DNA of 50,813 nucleotides from Psychromonas aquimarina ATCC BAA-1526 (GTDB lineage: Bacteria > Pseudomonadota > Gammaproteobacteria > Enterobacterales > Psychromonadaceae). Position 1 is the stretch's first letter; each line of letters opens with the position of its first letter. The notes beneath the pieces were generated by a model that was not told the origin of the DNA, ran no database searches, and saw nothing but the letters and a program-made list of their open reading frames with translations. The translations under genes were made by a program, and so were the position numbers. Location of the stretch: positions 1-50,813 of the forward strand of contig NZ_AUAM01000034.1 of the NCBI RefSeq assembly GCF_000428725.1. Reading direction: 5' to 3'. This document shows, piece after piece, positions 30,442 to 39,698 of the stretch.

Positions 30442-32292
30442 ATGGCTCAAACACCTCAGTCACAGCTCAAAGAGCTTATTATAAAAGGTAAAGAAAAGGG
30501 TTTCTTAACCTACGCAGAAGTTAATGACCACCTGCCGCAAGATATTGTTGAATCAGAACAGGTTGAAGACATAGTTCAAATGATCGGCGACATGGGGATC
30601 CGTGTCGTTGAAACTGCACCAGATGCAGATGAAATGATGTTAGGCGGAGATGACAGCGATACTCCCGATGAAGATGCAGTAGAAGCTGCAGCTCAAGTTT
30701 TGGCAACGGTTGAATCAGAGATCGGCCGTACAACAGACCCTGTGCGTATGTATATGCGTGAAATGGGCACCGTTGAGCTGCTGACACGTGAAGGCGAAAT
30801 TGTTATTGCCAAACGTATCGAAGAAGGTATTAAAGAAGTACAGACTTCAGTTTCTGAATATCCGGCAACCATCACCGGTTTATTAGACAACTGGGACAGC
30901 TACGAAGCTGAAGAGATGAAACTGACTGATTTAATCAGCGGCTTCGTTGATCCGAATGATGAAATGACCCAGGCAGTCAGCGCGACACATATCGGCTCTG
31001 AATTAACAGACAGTCAGTTAAAAGATGAAGATCTGCCTGATGATGAAGAAGCAGGTGAAGATGAAGAAGAAGGGCCAAAAGGTCCTTGTCCTGAAGAAGC
31101 TGCTGAAAAATTTGCAGAACTTCGCAAACTTAATAAAGTTGTTGAAGATTCAATAGCCAAAAATGGACGCGGTCATGCCGAGACCCGTAAGGCTATTAAT
31201 GAACAAGCAGAATTTTTCCAGCAGTTTAAACTGATCCCGAAACAGTTTGACCGTATGGTTAAAGCTATCCGCTCTTCAATGAATACAGTGCGGGTTCAGG
31301 AACGTCTTGCTCTGAAAATCTGTGTCGAACAGTGTAAAATGCCTAAGAAAGAGTTCATCTTCATATTCAAAGGCAATGAAACTAATAAATCATGGATAGA
31401 AGCAATTCTTTCCAGCGGTACTGATTACGCAAAACGTATTAGTGAATTTGAAGAAGACTTACACCGCTGTTTAAGAAAAATGCTTTCAGTTGAAGAGCAA
31501 AGCGCGCTTACCATCAGCAACTTAAAAGAAATTTCACGCAATATGAGCATCGGCGAAGCAAAAGCACGCCGCGCTAAAAAAGAGATGGTAGAAGCCAACC
31601 TGCGTCTGGTTATCTCTATCGCTAAAAAATACACTAACCGTGGTTTACAGTTCTTAGATTTGATTCAGGAAGGTAATATCGGTCTGATGAAAGCAGTTGA
31701 TAAATTTGAATACCGTCGTGGTTACAAATTCTCAACTTACGCAACCTGGTGGATCCGTCAGGCAATTACCCGCTCTATTGCTGACCAGGCGCGTACTATT
31801 CGTATCCCGGTACATATGATTGAAACGATTAATAAACTTAACCGTATTTCTCGTCAGATGCTGCAGGAGATGGGGCGTGAACCGCAGCCGGAAGAGTTAG
31901 CAGAACGCATGATGATGCCGGAAGATAAAATCCGCAAAGTGTTGAAAATTGCTAAAGAGCCGATCTCAATGGAAACACCGATTGGTGATGATGAAGATTC
32001 ACACCTAGGTGATTTTATCGAAGATACAACCATTGCTCTGCCGGTTGACTGTGCGACAAGTGAAAGCCTTAAAAATGCAACTAACGATGTATTAGAAGGT
32101 TTAACTGCACGTGAAGCGAAAGTCCTGCGTATGCGTTTTGGTATCGATATGAATACCGACCATACTCTTGAGGAAGTTGGTAAGCAGTTTGACGTAACAC
32201 GTGAGCGTATCCGTCAGATTGAAGCGAAAGCATTACGTAAACTTCGTCATCCAAGCCGAAGTGAACAGCTGCGCAGCTTCCTGGACGAATAA
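30442..32292 (+). CDS. rpoD: RNA polymerase sigma-70 factor
   Basis: The primary sigma factor, 616 residues (E. coli 613). Region 1.1 is at the N-terminus ([20 protein letters not shown]), region 1.2 around [20 protein letters not shown], then the acidic non-conserved insert ([11 protein letters not shown]). Regions 2.1-2.4 follow ([20 protein letters not shown] to the -10-reading [19 protein letters not shown]), then region 3. Region 4.2 ([20 protein letters not shown]) reads the -35 element. A GGACGG ribosome site precedes the ATG. It is the last gene of rpsU-yqeY-dnaG-rpoD. Confidence 0.99.
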   Translation: MAQTPQSQLKELIIKGKEKGFLTYAEVNDHLPQDIVESEQVEDIVQMIGDMGIRVVETAPDADEMMLGGDDSDTPDEDAVEAAAQVLATVESEIGRTTDPVRMYMREMGTVELLTREGEIVIAKRIEEGIKEVQTSVSEYPATITGLLDNWDSYEAEEMKLTDLISGFVDPNDEMTQAVSATHIGSELTDSQLKDEDLPDDEEAGEDEEEGPKGPCPEEAAEKFAELRKLNKVVEDSIAKNGRGHAETRKAINEQAEFFQQFKLIPKQFDRMVKAIRSSMNTVRVQERLALKICVEQCKMPKKEFIFIFKGNETNKSWIEAILSSGTDYAKRISEFEEDLHRCLRKMLSVEEQSALTISNLKEISRNMSIGEAKARRAKKEMVEANLRLVISIAKKYTNRGLQFLDLIQEGNIGLMKAVDKFEYRRGYKFSTYATWWIRQAITRSIADQARTIRIPVHMIETINKLNRISRQMLQEMGREPQPEELAERMMMPEDKIRKVLKIAKEPISMETPIGDDEDSHLGDFIEDTTIALPVDCATSESLKNATNDVLEGLTAREAKVLRMRFGIDMNTDHTLEEVGKQFDVTRERIRQIEAKALRKLRHPSRSEQLRSFLDE

Positions 32293-32310
32293 TTCGTCTA
32301 GAGTACTGAC

Positions 32311-32340
32311 AAAAAAATCCTGCATCAGCAGGATTTTTTT
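32311..32340 (+). terminator. Rho-independent terminator after rpoD
   Basis: A 13-bp perfect stem (32311-32323 with 32328-32340) with an ATCA loop and eight Ts in and after the right arm. Confidence 0.9.
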
Positions 32341-32423
32341 TAACTGAAAAGTGATAATTAACTTAGTTTGTCGACTAACAGCAGAAAGAACGTTTAATTA
32401 ATAGGCAAACAACTTACATATGC

Positions 32424-32452
32424 TAGACAGATATAAGTGAAGCTTATATAAT
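32424..32452 (+). promoter_or_regulatory. Promoter of tRNA-Ile2
   Basis: TAGACA (32424-32429) and TATAAT (32447-32452) with an ideal 17-bp spacer, followed by a CGCG discriminator, the pattern of stringently controlled stable-RNA promoters. It lies about 49 bp before the mature tRNA 5' end. Confidence 0.75.
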
Positions 32453-32500
32453 CGCGTTTCAAATTCAGCACCTTAGCTTTAGCTTCGAGTGTAAAAATTC

Positions 32501-32577
32501 GGCCCCTTAGCTCAGTTGGTTAGAGCATACGACTCATAATCGTCAGGTCCCGTGTTCAAGTCACGGAGGGGCCACCA
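32501..32577 (+). tRNA. tRNA-Ile2 with CAU anticodon (lysidine type)
   Basis: A 77-nt tRNA including the encoded CCA. The acceptor stem pairs GGCCCCT with AGGGGCC, the T-stem pairs CCGTG with CACGG around TTCAAGT, and the anticodon CAT is at 32535-32537 in the loop CTCATAA. The GGCCCCT acceptor matches E. coli ileX/ileY, not elongator Met-tRNA (GGCTACG) or initiator tRNA, so this should be the AUA-reading tRNA whose C34 is changed to lysidine by TilS. The top pair of the anticodon stem is a U-C mismatch. E. coli ileX also lies close to rpoD, which supports the assignment. Confidence 0.93.
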
Positions 32578-32582
32578 TATTA

Positions 32583-32619
32583 AAAAAGGCTTTTGATTAA
32601 TATAATCAAAAGCCTTTTT
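32583..32619 (+). terminator. Terminator after tRNA-Ile2
   Basis: A 17-bp perfect stem (32583-32599 with 32603-32619) with an ATA loop and a T-run. Because the left arm is A-rich it can also serve glgC on the other strand. Confidence 0.88.
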
Positions 32620-32653
32620 GCTATTTATAGCAGCTGAAATTGTAAATCTTCTT

Positions 32654-33928
32654 TCAGACAGACTTTTTTTTAGCTAAAGCTTTAAGCATATCTCTAGTAA
32701 CCAGGGTGATTCCTTTTTCAGTCACACGAAAGCCGTTTGCTATATCCTGTTGTTTATCATAACCAATAGTTAAACCCGCCGGGATCCTGCATTTACTGTC
32801 GACAATAACGCGGAATAATTTACAGTGCTCACCAACATCACTGCCGTGCATTAATACCGATTCTTCAATAAGACTGTAAGAGTGCGTGTGAACATTCGAA
32901 AATAACAATGACTTGCGAATTGTTGAGCCAGAAATAATGCAGCCGCTGGAAACAGTTGAGTCAACCGCCATGCCGCGCCGCTGCTCATTATCAAAAATAA
33001 ATTTTGTAGGAGGAAGCGGCTCTTGATGCGACCAGACTGGCCAGTCTTTATTATATAAATTAAGTTGCGGCTGAGGAGCAACTAACTCCATATTGGCCTC
33101 CCAGTAGGAATCTAATGTACCGACATCCCGCCAGTAAGGCTGTTTCGTACTTCCCGGCTCCTGAAAAGCATAGGCAAAGACATTATGCTTTTTAATGATT
33201 GACGGAATAATATCCTGGCCAAAATCCCGGCTGGAGCCTTCTTTAGCATAATCTCTTAACAGCTGTTCAAATAAGAATTCACTATTAAAAACATAATTAC
33301 CCATGGAAGCTAAGCACAGCCCAGACTTACCGGGTACTTCATTAGGCTGCGCCGGTTTTTCATTAAATGCAGTCACTTTATTATCACTGTTTACGGTCAG
33401 TACTCCAAAGCTTCCGGCGGCCTCCTGTACAGGCACCTCAAGACAGCATACGGTCATATCTGCACCGCTTTTCACATGCTCAGCTAGCAATAGTGCATAA
33501 TCCATGTGGTAGACATGATCGCCTGATAAAATCAGAATATATTTAGGACGCTCAGAACGAATAATATCCATGTTCTGATAAACTGCATCAGCGGTTCCCT
33601 CGTACCAGTCATCACTATAACGCTGTGATGCCGGCAGTATTTCAACAAAGCCGGATAATTTTGCCTTTAAATGTCCCCAGCCACGGTTAAGATGACGGAT
33701 TAATGAGTGTGATTTGTACTGCGTTGCAATACCTATATGATGAATACCTGAGTTAATACAGTTTGATAACGGGAAGTCGATAATACGGAATTTACCACCA
33801 AAATAAACTGCAGGTTTGGCACGCCAGTCCGTCAGCTCAAATAAACGGCTGCCGCGGCCGCCTGCTAAAATTAAAGCGTAAGTATCACTGGTCAAGGTAC
33901 GGCTATGCTTATTAATTTTGTGCAGCAT
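32654..33928 (-). CDS. glgC: Glucose-1-phosphate adenylyltransferase (ADP-glucose pyrophosphorylase)
   Basis: Makes ADP-glucose from ATP and glucose-1-phosphate, the committed step of bacterial glycogen synthesis. The 424-residue protein opens its catalytic domain with [20 protein letters not shown], followed by [58 protein letters not shown] and SMGNYVFN. The C-terminal part is a left-handed beta-helix (repeated [19 protein letters not shown]). Length is near E. coli GlgC (431). It stands alone: glgA, glgB and glgP are not in the window. Confidence 0.96.
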   Translation of the reverse strand: MLHKINKHSRTLTSDTYALILAGGRGSRLFELTDWRAKPAVYFGGKFRIIDFPLSNCINSGIHHIGIATQYKSHSLIRHLNRGWGHLKAKLSGFVEILPASQRYSDDWYEGTADAVYQNMDIIRSERPKYILILSGDHVYHMDYALLLAEHVKSGADMTVCCLEVPVQEAAGSFGVLTVNSDNKVTAFNEKPAQPNEVPGKSGLCLASMGNYVFNSEFLFEQLLRDYAKEGSSRDFGQDIIPSIIKKHNVFAYAFQEPGSTKQPYWRDVGTLDSYWEANMELVAPQPQLNLYNKDWPVWSHQEPLPPTKFIFDNEQRRGMAVDSTVSSGCIISGSTIRKSLLFSNVHTHSYSLIEESVLMHGSDVGEHCKLFRVIVDSKCRIPAGLTIGYDKQQDIANGFRVTEKGITLVTRDMLKALAKKKSV

Positions 33929-34146
33929 AAGTAACTTCTTCTATATGTGAATTTGAAATTGTATTTATCGTATATACAAAAATTTGAATAAAAAATATTA
34001 CAGCTCAACAACCATATAATCTAAAAGGAGTAATAATTAATTATAGTGCAGACAGGTAAAAATAAAGTACTTATTGAGAAAAATTAGCAGAGGCTGACAG
34101 GGGAAGGACAGATAAACTCAGGAGTGATGCTCTTCCTAAAAATACT

Positions 34147-34172
34147 AAAAGGCTGACAAATATCAGCCTTTT
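34147..34172. terminator. Terminator downstream of cysG
   Basis: A 10-bp perfect stem (34147-34156 with 34163-34172) with loop CAAATA. T-runs are present in either direction. It serves cysG on the minus strand. The rest of the 33929-34222 gap is AT-rich upstream DNA of glgC with no clear promoter pair. Confidence 0.75.
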
Positions 34173-34222
34173 TATCAGCAGAGCATTGTATCCAGCTTAA
34201 CAACACTCTTAATAAAAAACTA

Positions 34223-35641
34223 TCAGGCCAGATTCACTAAAAAAGGATCACGAGAAAGTTTCTGATTACTTTCAGGTTTATACCAGGCAAGCTTCTCCGC
34301 CAGGCTAACGACCTCACCTATAATCATCAGAGTGGGGCCTGCCAAACCACCGCCAAGCAGCACTAATTCCGAAAGTTTTCCAATCACAACATGCTGCTGT
34401 GAACTTGTACCTTTATTAATTAAAGCAACTGGCGTATCAGGGCTTCGTCCATTAGCGATGAGTTGTGTCTGAATCTCTTCAGACTGAATTAGCCCCATAT
34501 ATACAACTAGTGTCTGATTACTGATAGAAAGCGCCTTCCAGTTTAACTGCTCACCATTCGCCTTGCGGTGGCCAGTTACAAAGGTCACTGACTGTGCAAA
34601 ATCCCTATGGGTTAACGGAATACCGGCATATGCACTGCAGCCCGAAGCAGCCGTAATACCGGGAACAACCTGAAAAGCAATACCAGCTTCAACAAGCTCT
34701 TCCAGCTCCTCACCGCCGCGGCCGAAAATAAATGAATCACCGCCTTTTAGGCGCACCACTTTCCTGCCCTGCAACGCATATTCCACCAGCATCTGATTAG
34801 TTCGTGACTGCCCGACTTCATGATTACCGGCTTCTTTTCCCACAGAGATTAAATCAGCATCACGGCGCACTAAGTCTAAAATCTCAGATGAAACCAGACG
34901 GTCATACAGGACAACATCAGCCTGCTGCATCAGCTGCAGCGCTTTTAGCGTTAGTAAAGACGGATCTCCAGGTCCGGCTCCAACTAATGCAACATCACCG
35001 CGAGCCACATCTTCAGTTAAACTGCTTTCCATCAACTGCACAGCTTTATCTGTCTGCCCTTTCTGGAGCAGGTTAGCTAACTCGCCATTACCAAATAATT
35101 TTTCCCAGTAGCGTCTGCGCAGAGAGACATTTTTTATGACCGCTTTTACACGGTGACGAAACTCTCCGGAAATAGAAGCCAGACGCCCTAAATGCATAGG
35201 TAATAACGCCTCTAAACGCTCTCGTATTAAGCGTGCTAATACCGGTGCTTTACCGCCGCTGGAAATTGCAACCACAATGGGTGAACGATCCACAATGGAA
35301 GGCATAATAAAACTAGACTGCTCCGGGCTGTCAACGACATTTACCAGTACCTGCAGCTGATCCGCCTTATCAGCCACCAGCTGATTTATCTCTTTATTAT
35401 TAGTAGCGGCAATCACCAGCCATTTATTATTCAGCAGTTCCGGGGTAAAAGCCTGCTTCAGCAGCGTTATTTGTTGTGCATTACCTTTTTCCAATAACGA
35501 TGAATGAAACTGAAGAGCACAGACCGTGACTTCCGCACCGGCTTTAAGCAGTAAATGCACTTTGCGTAAAGCAATACTGCCGCCTCCAACAACAAGGCAC
35601 GGGCGGTTTTCTAGTTTGGTAAAAATTGGTAGGTAGTCCAT
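34223..35641 (-). CDS. cysG: Trifunctional sirohaem synthase
   Basis: Makes sirohaem from uroporphyrinogen III: SAM-dependent methylation to precorrin-2, NAD-dependent dehydrogenation and iron insertion, for sulfite and nitrite reductases. The 472-residue protein has the N-terminal dehydrogenase/ferrochelatase module (MDYLPIFTKLENRPCLVVGG, ISSGGKAPVLARLIRERLE) and, from about residue 214, the methyltransferase module: VALVGAGPGDPSLLTLKALQ, VLYDRLVS, VRLKGGDSFIFGRGGEE, VVPGITAASGCSAYAGIPLTHR and VVYMG. Length matches E. coli CysG (457) with a slightly longer C-terminus. Sulfate-assimilation partners are not nearby. Confidence 0.97.
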   Translation of the reverse strand: MDYLPIFTKLENRPCLVVGGGSIALRKVHLLLKAGAEVTVCALQFHSSLLEKGNAQQITLLKQAFTPELLNNKWLVIAATNNKEINQLVADKADQLQVLVNVVDSPEQSSFIMPSIVDRSPIVVAISSGGKAPVLARLIRERLEALLPMHLGRLASISGEFRHRVKAVIKNVSLRRRYWEKLFGNGELANLLQKGQTDKAVQLMESSLTEDVARGDVALVGAGPGDPSLLTLKALQLMQQADVVLYDRLVSSEILDLVRRDADLISVGKEAGNHEVGQSRTNQMLVEYALQGRKVVRLKGGDSFIFGRGGEELEELVEAGIAFQVVPGITAASGCSAYAGIPLTHRDFAQSVTFVTGHRKANGEQLNWKALSISNQTLVVYMGLIQSEEIQTQLIANGRSPDTPVALINKGTSSQQHVVIGKLSELVLLGGGLAGPTLMIIGEVVSLAEKLAWYKPESNQKLSRDPFLVNLA

Positions 35642-35783
35642 AGCAGCACTCTATTATTATCGATAGAAGAACACTATAAAGAAATATCTCCCCTAGTTAA
35701 AACATTAAAAAGTGATTAATTATTTCATTTTATGATATTGCCGATAAACACAGGCGCAGCGTTATAGTTATTAGCCAGACGAT

Positions 35784-36185
35784 TTATTCATCCAGTAAAG
35801 CACGTACACCATCATGCCAGGTAAAAATCCCTCGGATCTGACCGTTTTCCAGAACAGGCAGGCAGCCTATATTTTGGTCTAACATAAGAATTAAAGCGTC
35901 TCTAACTAACAGATCTGCATTAACAGTAACAGGGCTGCGCGTCATCACCTGGTGAGCACGCTGCTTGATTGTCGCGGTATCACGTACAGATTCTGCACCG
36001 GTGCCTATAAACGGGCTTAAGCAGCGTAATAAATCACGATCACTAATCACTCCCTGCAGCTGCTCATCTTCAATAACTAACAGATGGCGAAAAGGTGCGC
36101 AGTCAAGAATTTCTTTAACAACAGTTAAACGATCATCCATTTCTACAGTTACTACACGTGTTGTCATCACTTCCGAAACTTTCAT
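35784..36185 (-). CDS. Small protein made of two CBS domains
   Basis: A 133-residue protein consisting of a Bateman pair and nothing else. The first CBS domain starts MKVSEVMTTRVVTVEMDDRL and ends VISDRDLLRCL. The second runs VMTRSPVTVNADLLVRDALI to GIFTWHDGVRALL. Such stand-alone pairs bind adenine nucleotides and often sense energy or ionic state, but the target here is unknown. It lies downstream of mdh on the same strand, beyond a terminator-like hairpin, so it probably has its own promoter. The reading frame and domain call are firm. The function is not known. Confidence 0.9.
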   Translation of the reverse strand: MKVSEVMTTRVVTVEMDDRLTVVKEILDCAPFRHLLVIEDEQLQGVISDRDLLRCLSPFIGTGAESVRDTATIKQRAHQVMTRSPVTVNADLLVRDALILMLDQNIGCLPVLENGQIRGIFTWHDGVRALLDE

Positions 36186-36230
36186 TTTTATACCTTGTTA
36201 ACAAGTAGTTAGGTATAAAGTATAGCTATA

Positions 36231-36256
36231 AAAAAGCCGGCATATGCCAGCTTTTT
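36231..36256 (-). terminator. Terminator after mdh
   Basis: An interrupted palindrome (36231-36241 with 36246-36256) with one mismatch, GC centre and A/T runs on both sides. It is placed 25 bp beyond the mdh stop. Confidence 0.7.
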
Positions 36257-36281
36257 AAAAATATTAGTCAGAAGGCATTAA

Positions 36282-37235
36282 TTACGCATTATTTTTTACA
36301 AAATCAATGCCTTTCTCAATATCAGCATGTAAAACGGCTAACATTTTTTCTTTTATTTCTTCTTCAAAAGCGCTTAATTCACCAAAAGGTAATACCCGCT
36401 CAATACCTTTTTTACCTAACAGCAGCGGCTGAGTGAAAAATGGTGAGCATGAGTTACCACCGTCTACATAAGCATTTTGAATAATCCCCTGCTTGCCCTG
36501 CAGGGCCTGTACCAGGTTAATACCAAAAATAGAAGCTGCGCGGGCCATTGATAATGTCGCAGAGCCGCCGCCTGCTTTGGCATTAACGACTTCTGTACCA
36601 GCATTCTGAATACGATCTGTCAGCTCAATAACCTCCTGTTCCGTAAACTCGACACCTTGTACTTGTGAAAGTACCGGAAGGATAGTTGTACCGCTATGGC
36701 CGCCGATAACATTCACACGAACATGCTCCGCCGGCAGACCTTTCTTCTCAGCAACAAAATCCTCAGCGCGAATAACATCTAATGTGGTGATACCGAATAG
36801 CTTACTTTTATTGTATACACCCGCTTCTTTAAGTACTTCCGAAGCAATAGCTACAGTTGTATTAACCGGGTTAGTGATAATACCGATACAGGCTTCGGGG
36901 GCAACCTGTGCGACTTTGCCGACAAGGTTTTTGATGATACCGGCATTAATATTGAAAAGATCGGAACGGTCCATACCTGGTTTACGGGCAACACCAGCTG
37001 AGATAAGTACTACGTCAGCCCCCTCAAGAGCAGGTGTCGGATCATCACCAGCATAACCTTCTACCTGTACACTGGTAGGAATATGGCTTAAATCTTTTGC
37101 TACACCGGGAGTAACGGGGGCGACATCATAAAGTGATAAAATTGAATTTTCAGGTAAATCAAGTTTTAGCAATAACGCGAGTGCCTGACCAATACCACCA
37201 GCGGCACCAAGAACAGCAACTTTTACAACTTTCAT
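36282..37235 (-). CDS. mdh: NAD-dependent malate dehydrogenase
   Basis: Oxidises malate to oxaloacetate in the TCA cycle. The 317-residue protein has the Rossmann opening [40 protein letters not shown], the substrate-binding [35 protein letters not shown] and the catalytic-histidine region [17 protein letters not shown]. The ATG at 37233-37235 is chosen because GGAG lies 7 bp upstream. A TTG four codons earlier is unlikely. In E. coli mdh and argR are divergent neighbours. Here the same pair is kept, with a binding-protein gene between them. Confidence 0.97.
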   Translation of the reverse strand: MKVVKVAVLGAAGGIGQALALLLKLDLPENSILSLYDVAPVTPGVAKDLSHIPTSVQVEGYAGDDPTPALEGADVVLISAGVARKPGMDRSDLFNINAGIIKNLVGKVAQVAPEACIGIITNPVNTTVAIASEVLKEAGVYNKSKLFGITTLDVIRAEDFVAEKKGLPAEHVRVNVIGGHSGTTILPVLSQVQGVEFTEQEVIELTDRIQNAGTEVVNAKAGGGSATLSMARAASIFGINLVQALQGKQGIIQNAYVDGGNSCSPFFTQPLLLGKKGIERVLPFGELSAFEEEIKEKMLAVLHADIEKGIDFVKNNA

Positions 37236-37399
37236 AATGATCTCCAAAATAGTTATTAAGGTAATAATATCTAAGAGATTTTAATCAAAAATAATAGCTA
37301 ATGTGAAAAATGTTAAAAAATTGTGAGCGATGTAAAGGTGCATGACAAAATAAGTGAATTTAAAGAGAGCTGACGCTTATTTTATATAATAAACATTTG

Positions 37400-38155
37400 C
37401 TAAAAATACAGGTCATATATTTTTTGATAAGTGCCGTTTTCAATGATTATTTTTAAACCAAGATTTAACCGTTCCCGTAATTGATCATTACCTTTTTTCA
37501 CAGCAATACCGTACCCTTCCGAAAACTTACGCATAAACATATCTTCGATACGGCGAATAGAAAAATATTTTTCATTATCTTCCTGTTTTAGAAAGTCAGC
37601 TACGACCGCATGATCGGCAAAAGCACCGTCTATTTTTCCATTTTTTAAATCAATCAACGCATCAGATACCGTCAGATAGGAGATAATAAAACTGTCTTCT
37701 TTGGCATAGCGGATTAAATAATTCTGATTAGAGGTATTAGCTTTTACACCGATAAATTTACCCGCTATTGAAAAATCATCTGAAGACGATTTTTTACTCA
37801 CAAAAACCGGCGGGTTTTTATAATAACTATCAGAAAAATCGACTTTTTCTTTTCTTTCATCGGTAATATCCAGAGCCGCAATCACCGCATCGAAACGGCC
37901 GAACTGCAGCGTTAATAACAAGCTGTCAAAGCTTTGCGGATGAAAACTGCAGGATAAATTAACAGCCTGACATATTGCATTGGCAATATCGATATCAAAT
38001 CCCTGGAGTTCCTGCTTCTCATTTAAGTATTCAAAGGGGTAATAATTGCTTTCAGTGGCAAAGCTAACCGTAAGAGGTTCATTCGGCTCGGCAGCTGATA
38101 AATATGAAGAAGACAATAAACACAGGCAAAATAAACTAAGGCGTGATAAAAACAT
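37400..38155 (-). CDS. Periplasmic amino-acid-type solute-binding protein (SBP_bac_3)
   Basis: A 251-residue type-II periplasmic binding protein. A signal peptide (MFLSRLSLFCLCLLSSSYLS, cleaved near SAAEP) is followed by the family pattern: VSFATESNYYPFEYLNE, LQGFDIDIANAICQ, FDAVIAALDITDERKEKVDF, IGVKANTS, and IDGAFADHAVVADFL. Polar amino acids such as arginine or lysine are bound by the closest families (ArtJ, HisJ). The substrate here is a guess supported by its position next to argR and an ARG-box-like site between them. No permease or ATPase gene accompanies it, so it must share a transporter encoded elsewhere. An upstream in-frame start at 38200 is less likely because it would put 15 residues before the signal peptide. 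Confidence 0.85.
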   Translation of the reverse strand: MFLSRLSLFCLCLLSSSYLSAAEPNEPLTVSFATESNYYPFEYLNEKQELQGFDIDIANAICQAVNLSCSFHPQSFDSLLLTLQFGRFDAVIAALDITDERKEKVDFSDSYYKNPPVFVSKKSSSDDFSIAGKFIGVKANTSNQNYLIRYAKEDSFIISYLTVSDALIDLKNGKIDGAFADHAVVADFLKQEDNEKYFSIRRIEDMFMRKFSEGYGIAVKKGNDQLRERLNLGLKIIIENGTYQKIYDLYF

Positions 38156-38291
38156 AATGTTTAACTTCCAATAAGCACGGCATACAAAAGAGATATTCAT
38201 GGTAAAATTTTAACTATCTAGAACAAAAATTCGCCATTATAACAATCCTGAAGTTTATAAACTATCTATTTACAAGGTATAGCTCAAAAAC

Positions 38292-38303
38292 GCATAATTA
38301 TGC
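38292..38303. promoter_or_regulatory. ARG-box-like palindrome
   Basis: A perfect 12-bp palindrome GCATAATTATGC in the gap between the binding-protein gene and argR. It matches the core of the E. coli ARG box (TGAATAATTATTCA-like) apart from symmetrical G/C changes. ArgR hexamers usually bind two such boxes 3 bp apart. The adjacent 18 bp is a poor match, so this is tentative. Confidence 0.4.
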
Positions 38304-38394
38304 ACTTATTTTGACAATTAAGTTGTTGATAATTGCCCAATATAACTTATCATTGCCCATTATTTTCAAAGTAATTAAATGAGTAATTTTTAAT

Positions 38395-38847
38395 ATGAAA
38401 CAATCAACTGAACTAATGGATTTCTTTAAAGCCTTATTAAAAAAAGAGCGCCTAAGCTCACAAGGTGAAATCGTCGAAGCATTACAGCAAGCTGGTTTTC
38501 ATAATATTAACCAATCTAAAGTCTCACGGATGTTAAGCAAAACAGGTGCAGTACGCACCCGTAATGCCAAAAGAGAGATGGTCTACTGCCTGCCGGCTGA
38601 ACTTGGTATTCCAACAACAACCAGCCCGTTAAAAAACCTGGTATTAGATATTGACCGCAATGACAGCCTGATTGTTATTCGTACCAGCCCTGGCGCCGCA
38701 CAGCTGATTGCACGACTGTTAGATTCAATAGGCAAAGCTGAAGGCATATTAGGCACCATTGCCGGCGATGATACAATTTTTATCACCCCGAGTAATAGTA
38801 AAAAAATCGATGAAACCCTGACTGTGGTCAAACAATTATTTGAATAA
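38395..38847 (+). CDS. argR: Arginine repressor
   Basis: Hexameric regulator that binds operators of arginine biosynthesis genes when L-arginine is bound. The 150-residue protein has the winged-helix N-terminus ([41 protein letters not shown]) and the C-terminal arginine-binding, oligomerising domain ([35 protein letters not shown]). Length is near E. coli ArgR (156). It is divergent from the binding-protein gene, and autoregulation through the nearby palindrome is plausible. Confidence 0.96.
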   Translation: MKQSTELMDFFKALLKKERLSSQGEIVEALQQAGFHNINQSKVSRMLSKTGAVRTRNAKREMVYCLPAELGIPTTTSPLKNLVLDIDRNDSLIVIRTSPGAAQLIARLLDSIGKAEGILGTIAGDDTIFITPSNSKKIDETLTVVKQLFE

Positions 38848-39265
38848 AATGAAGCCTGCAGACAGACAGTAAACAAATACATAAATCAGCAGCGCTATGC
38901 ACTTTGACAGCAGTGTTAAATTGATATAATCATCATAAATAACGGCAGCGGTATCACAGCAGCCGGGCACGCGGCGACTATACAAAAGAGTAACTTAACA
39001 CAACACAAGCAAGCCGTTTCCTAAGCTGTTATTAACGAATAGCAGCTTGTACAAAGGCACTCAGCTCATCAGTTAATTCACAACGATGCAACTCCATTAC
39101 ACTAAAAACGTTTATAAACGATTGATTAAGAAACATATAACTGCCTTAGCTGCGCTGTCGGTAAATATGCATTCAGCGTAAAAACAGATGCGGCTTTTAA
39201 AATAAAGACCTACACTAATCAAAAACAACATAAATAAACAGCAGTCACGGCATAAAGGTTATTAT
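38848..39265. other. 418-bp gap between argR and the pilin gene
   Basis: No established gene. It holds a near-consensus promoter (38904-38930, listed separately) and a 31-codon open frame at 39086-39181 that starts MQLHYTKNVYKRLIKKHI and ends in a short hydrophobic, signal-like tail. That frame has no ribosome site and is not called. The distance from promoter to pilin start leaves a leader of over 300 nt, or room for a small RNA. Confidence 0.45.
38904..38930 (+). promoter_or_regulatory. Near-consensus sigma-70 promoter upstream of the pilin gene
   Basis: Perfect TTGACA (38904-38909) and perfect TATAAT (38925-38930), but with a short 15-bp spacer. It lies 335 bp upstream of the pilin start. 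Confidence 0.5.
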
Positions 39266-39664
39266 ATGAAAAAAAACCAGGGGCTCACATTAATTGAACT
39301 TTTAATTGTTGTTGCAGTTATCGGTATATTAGCCGGCATTGCCTACCCCTCCTATCAGTCACATCTGATTACGGCTCGCCGCGGAGACGCAAAAGCAGAG
39401 TTAATAAAAGCACAGCTAAAACAGAGCGGACTGCATATATTAAACCCGAGCTATTCAACCGATAAAAGCGAACTCGGACTGGAAGACAACGATTATTATA
39501 CTTTTACTCCGGTTTCTGCCGGGGCCAGCACTTATTTAATAAAAGCAGTCGCCAAAAACGGCACAAGCCAGGCTAATGATGAAGCGCAGTGCAGGTCATT
39601 ATTCATAGATCAAGACAGCAACCATACCAGTAATGGTACAACCAATAATGATCAGTGCTGGTAA
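39266..39664 (+). CDS. Type IV pilin-like protein (PilE family)
   Basis: A 132-residue type IVa prepilin. The prepilin peptidase site is G6/L7 in MKKNQGLTLIELLI, with the conserved Glu at +5 (residue 11), followed by a hydrophobic helix (IVVAVIGILAGIAYPSYQSH). A short globular domain ends with two cysteines (109 and 131) that can form the usual C-terminal disulfide loop. The C-terminus is rich in Asn, Thr and Ser (NHTSNGTTNNDQ). An AAAGG site lies upstream. No other pilus gene is nearby, so it depends on assembly genes elsewhere. It is most like a PilE-type minor pilin. A major pilin or pseudopilin cannot be excluded. Confidence 0.88.
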   Translation: MKKNQGLTLIELLIVVAVIGILAGIAYPSYQSHLITARRGDAKAELIKAQLKQSGLHILNPSYSTDKSELGLEDNDYYTFTPVSAGASTYLIKAVAKNGTSQANDEAQCRSLFIDQDSNHTSNGTTNNDQCW

Positions 39665-39698
39665 TGACCGGCAGACAGGTCTGGCGCAGTCACATCAG

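Noticed and set aside
39086-39181. A 31-codon open frame with a signal-like hydrophobic tail
   Set aside because: No ribosome site, and such short frames occur by chance. It is kept only as part of the finding on the pilin leader.
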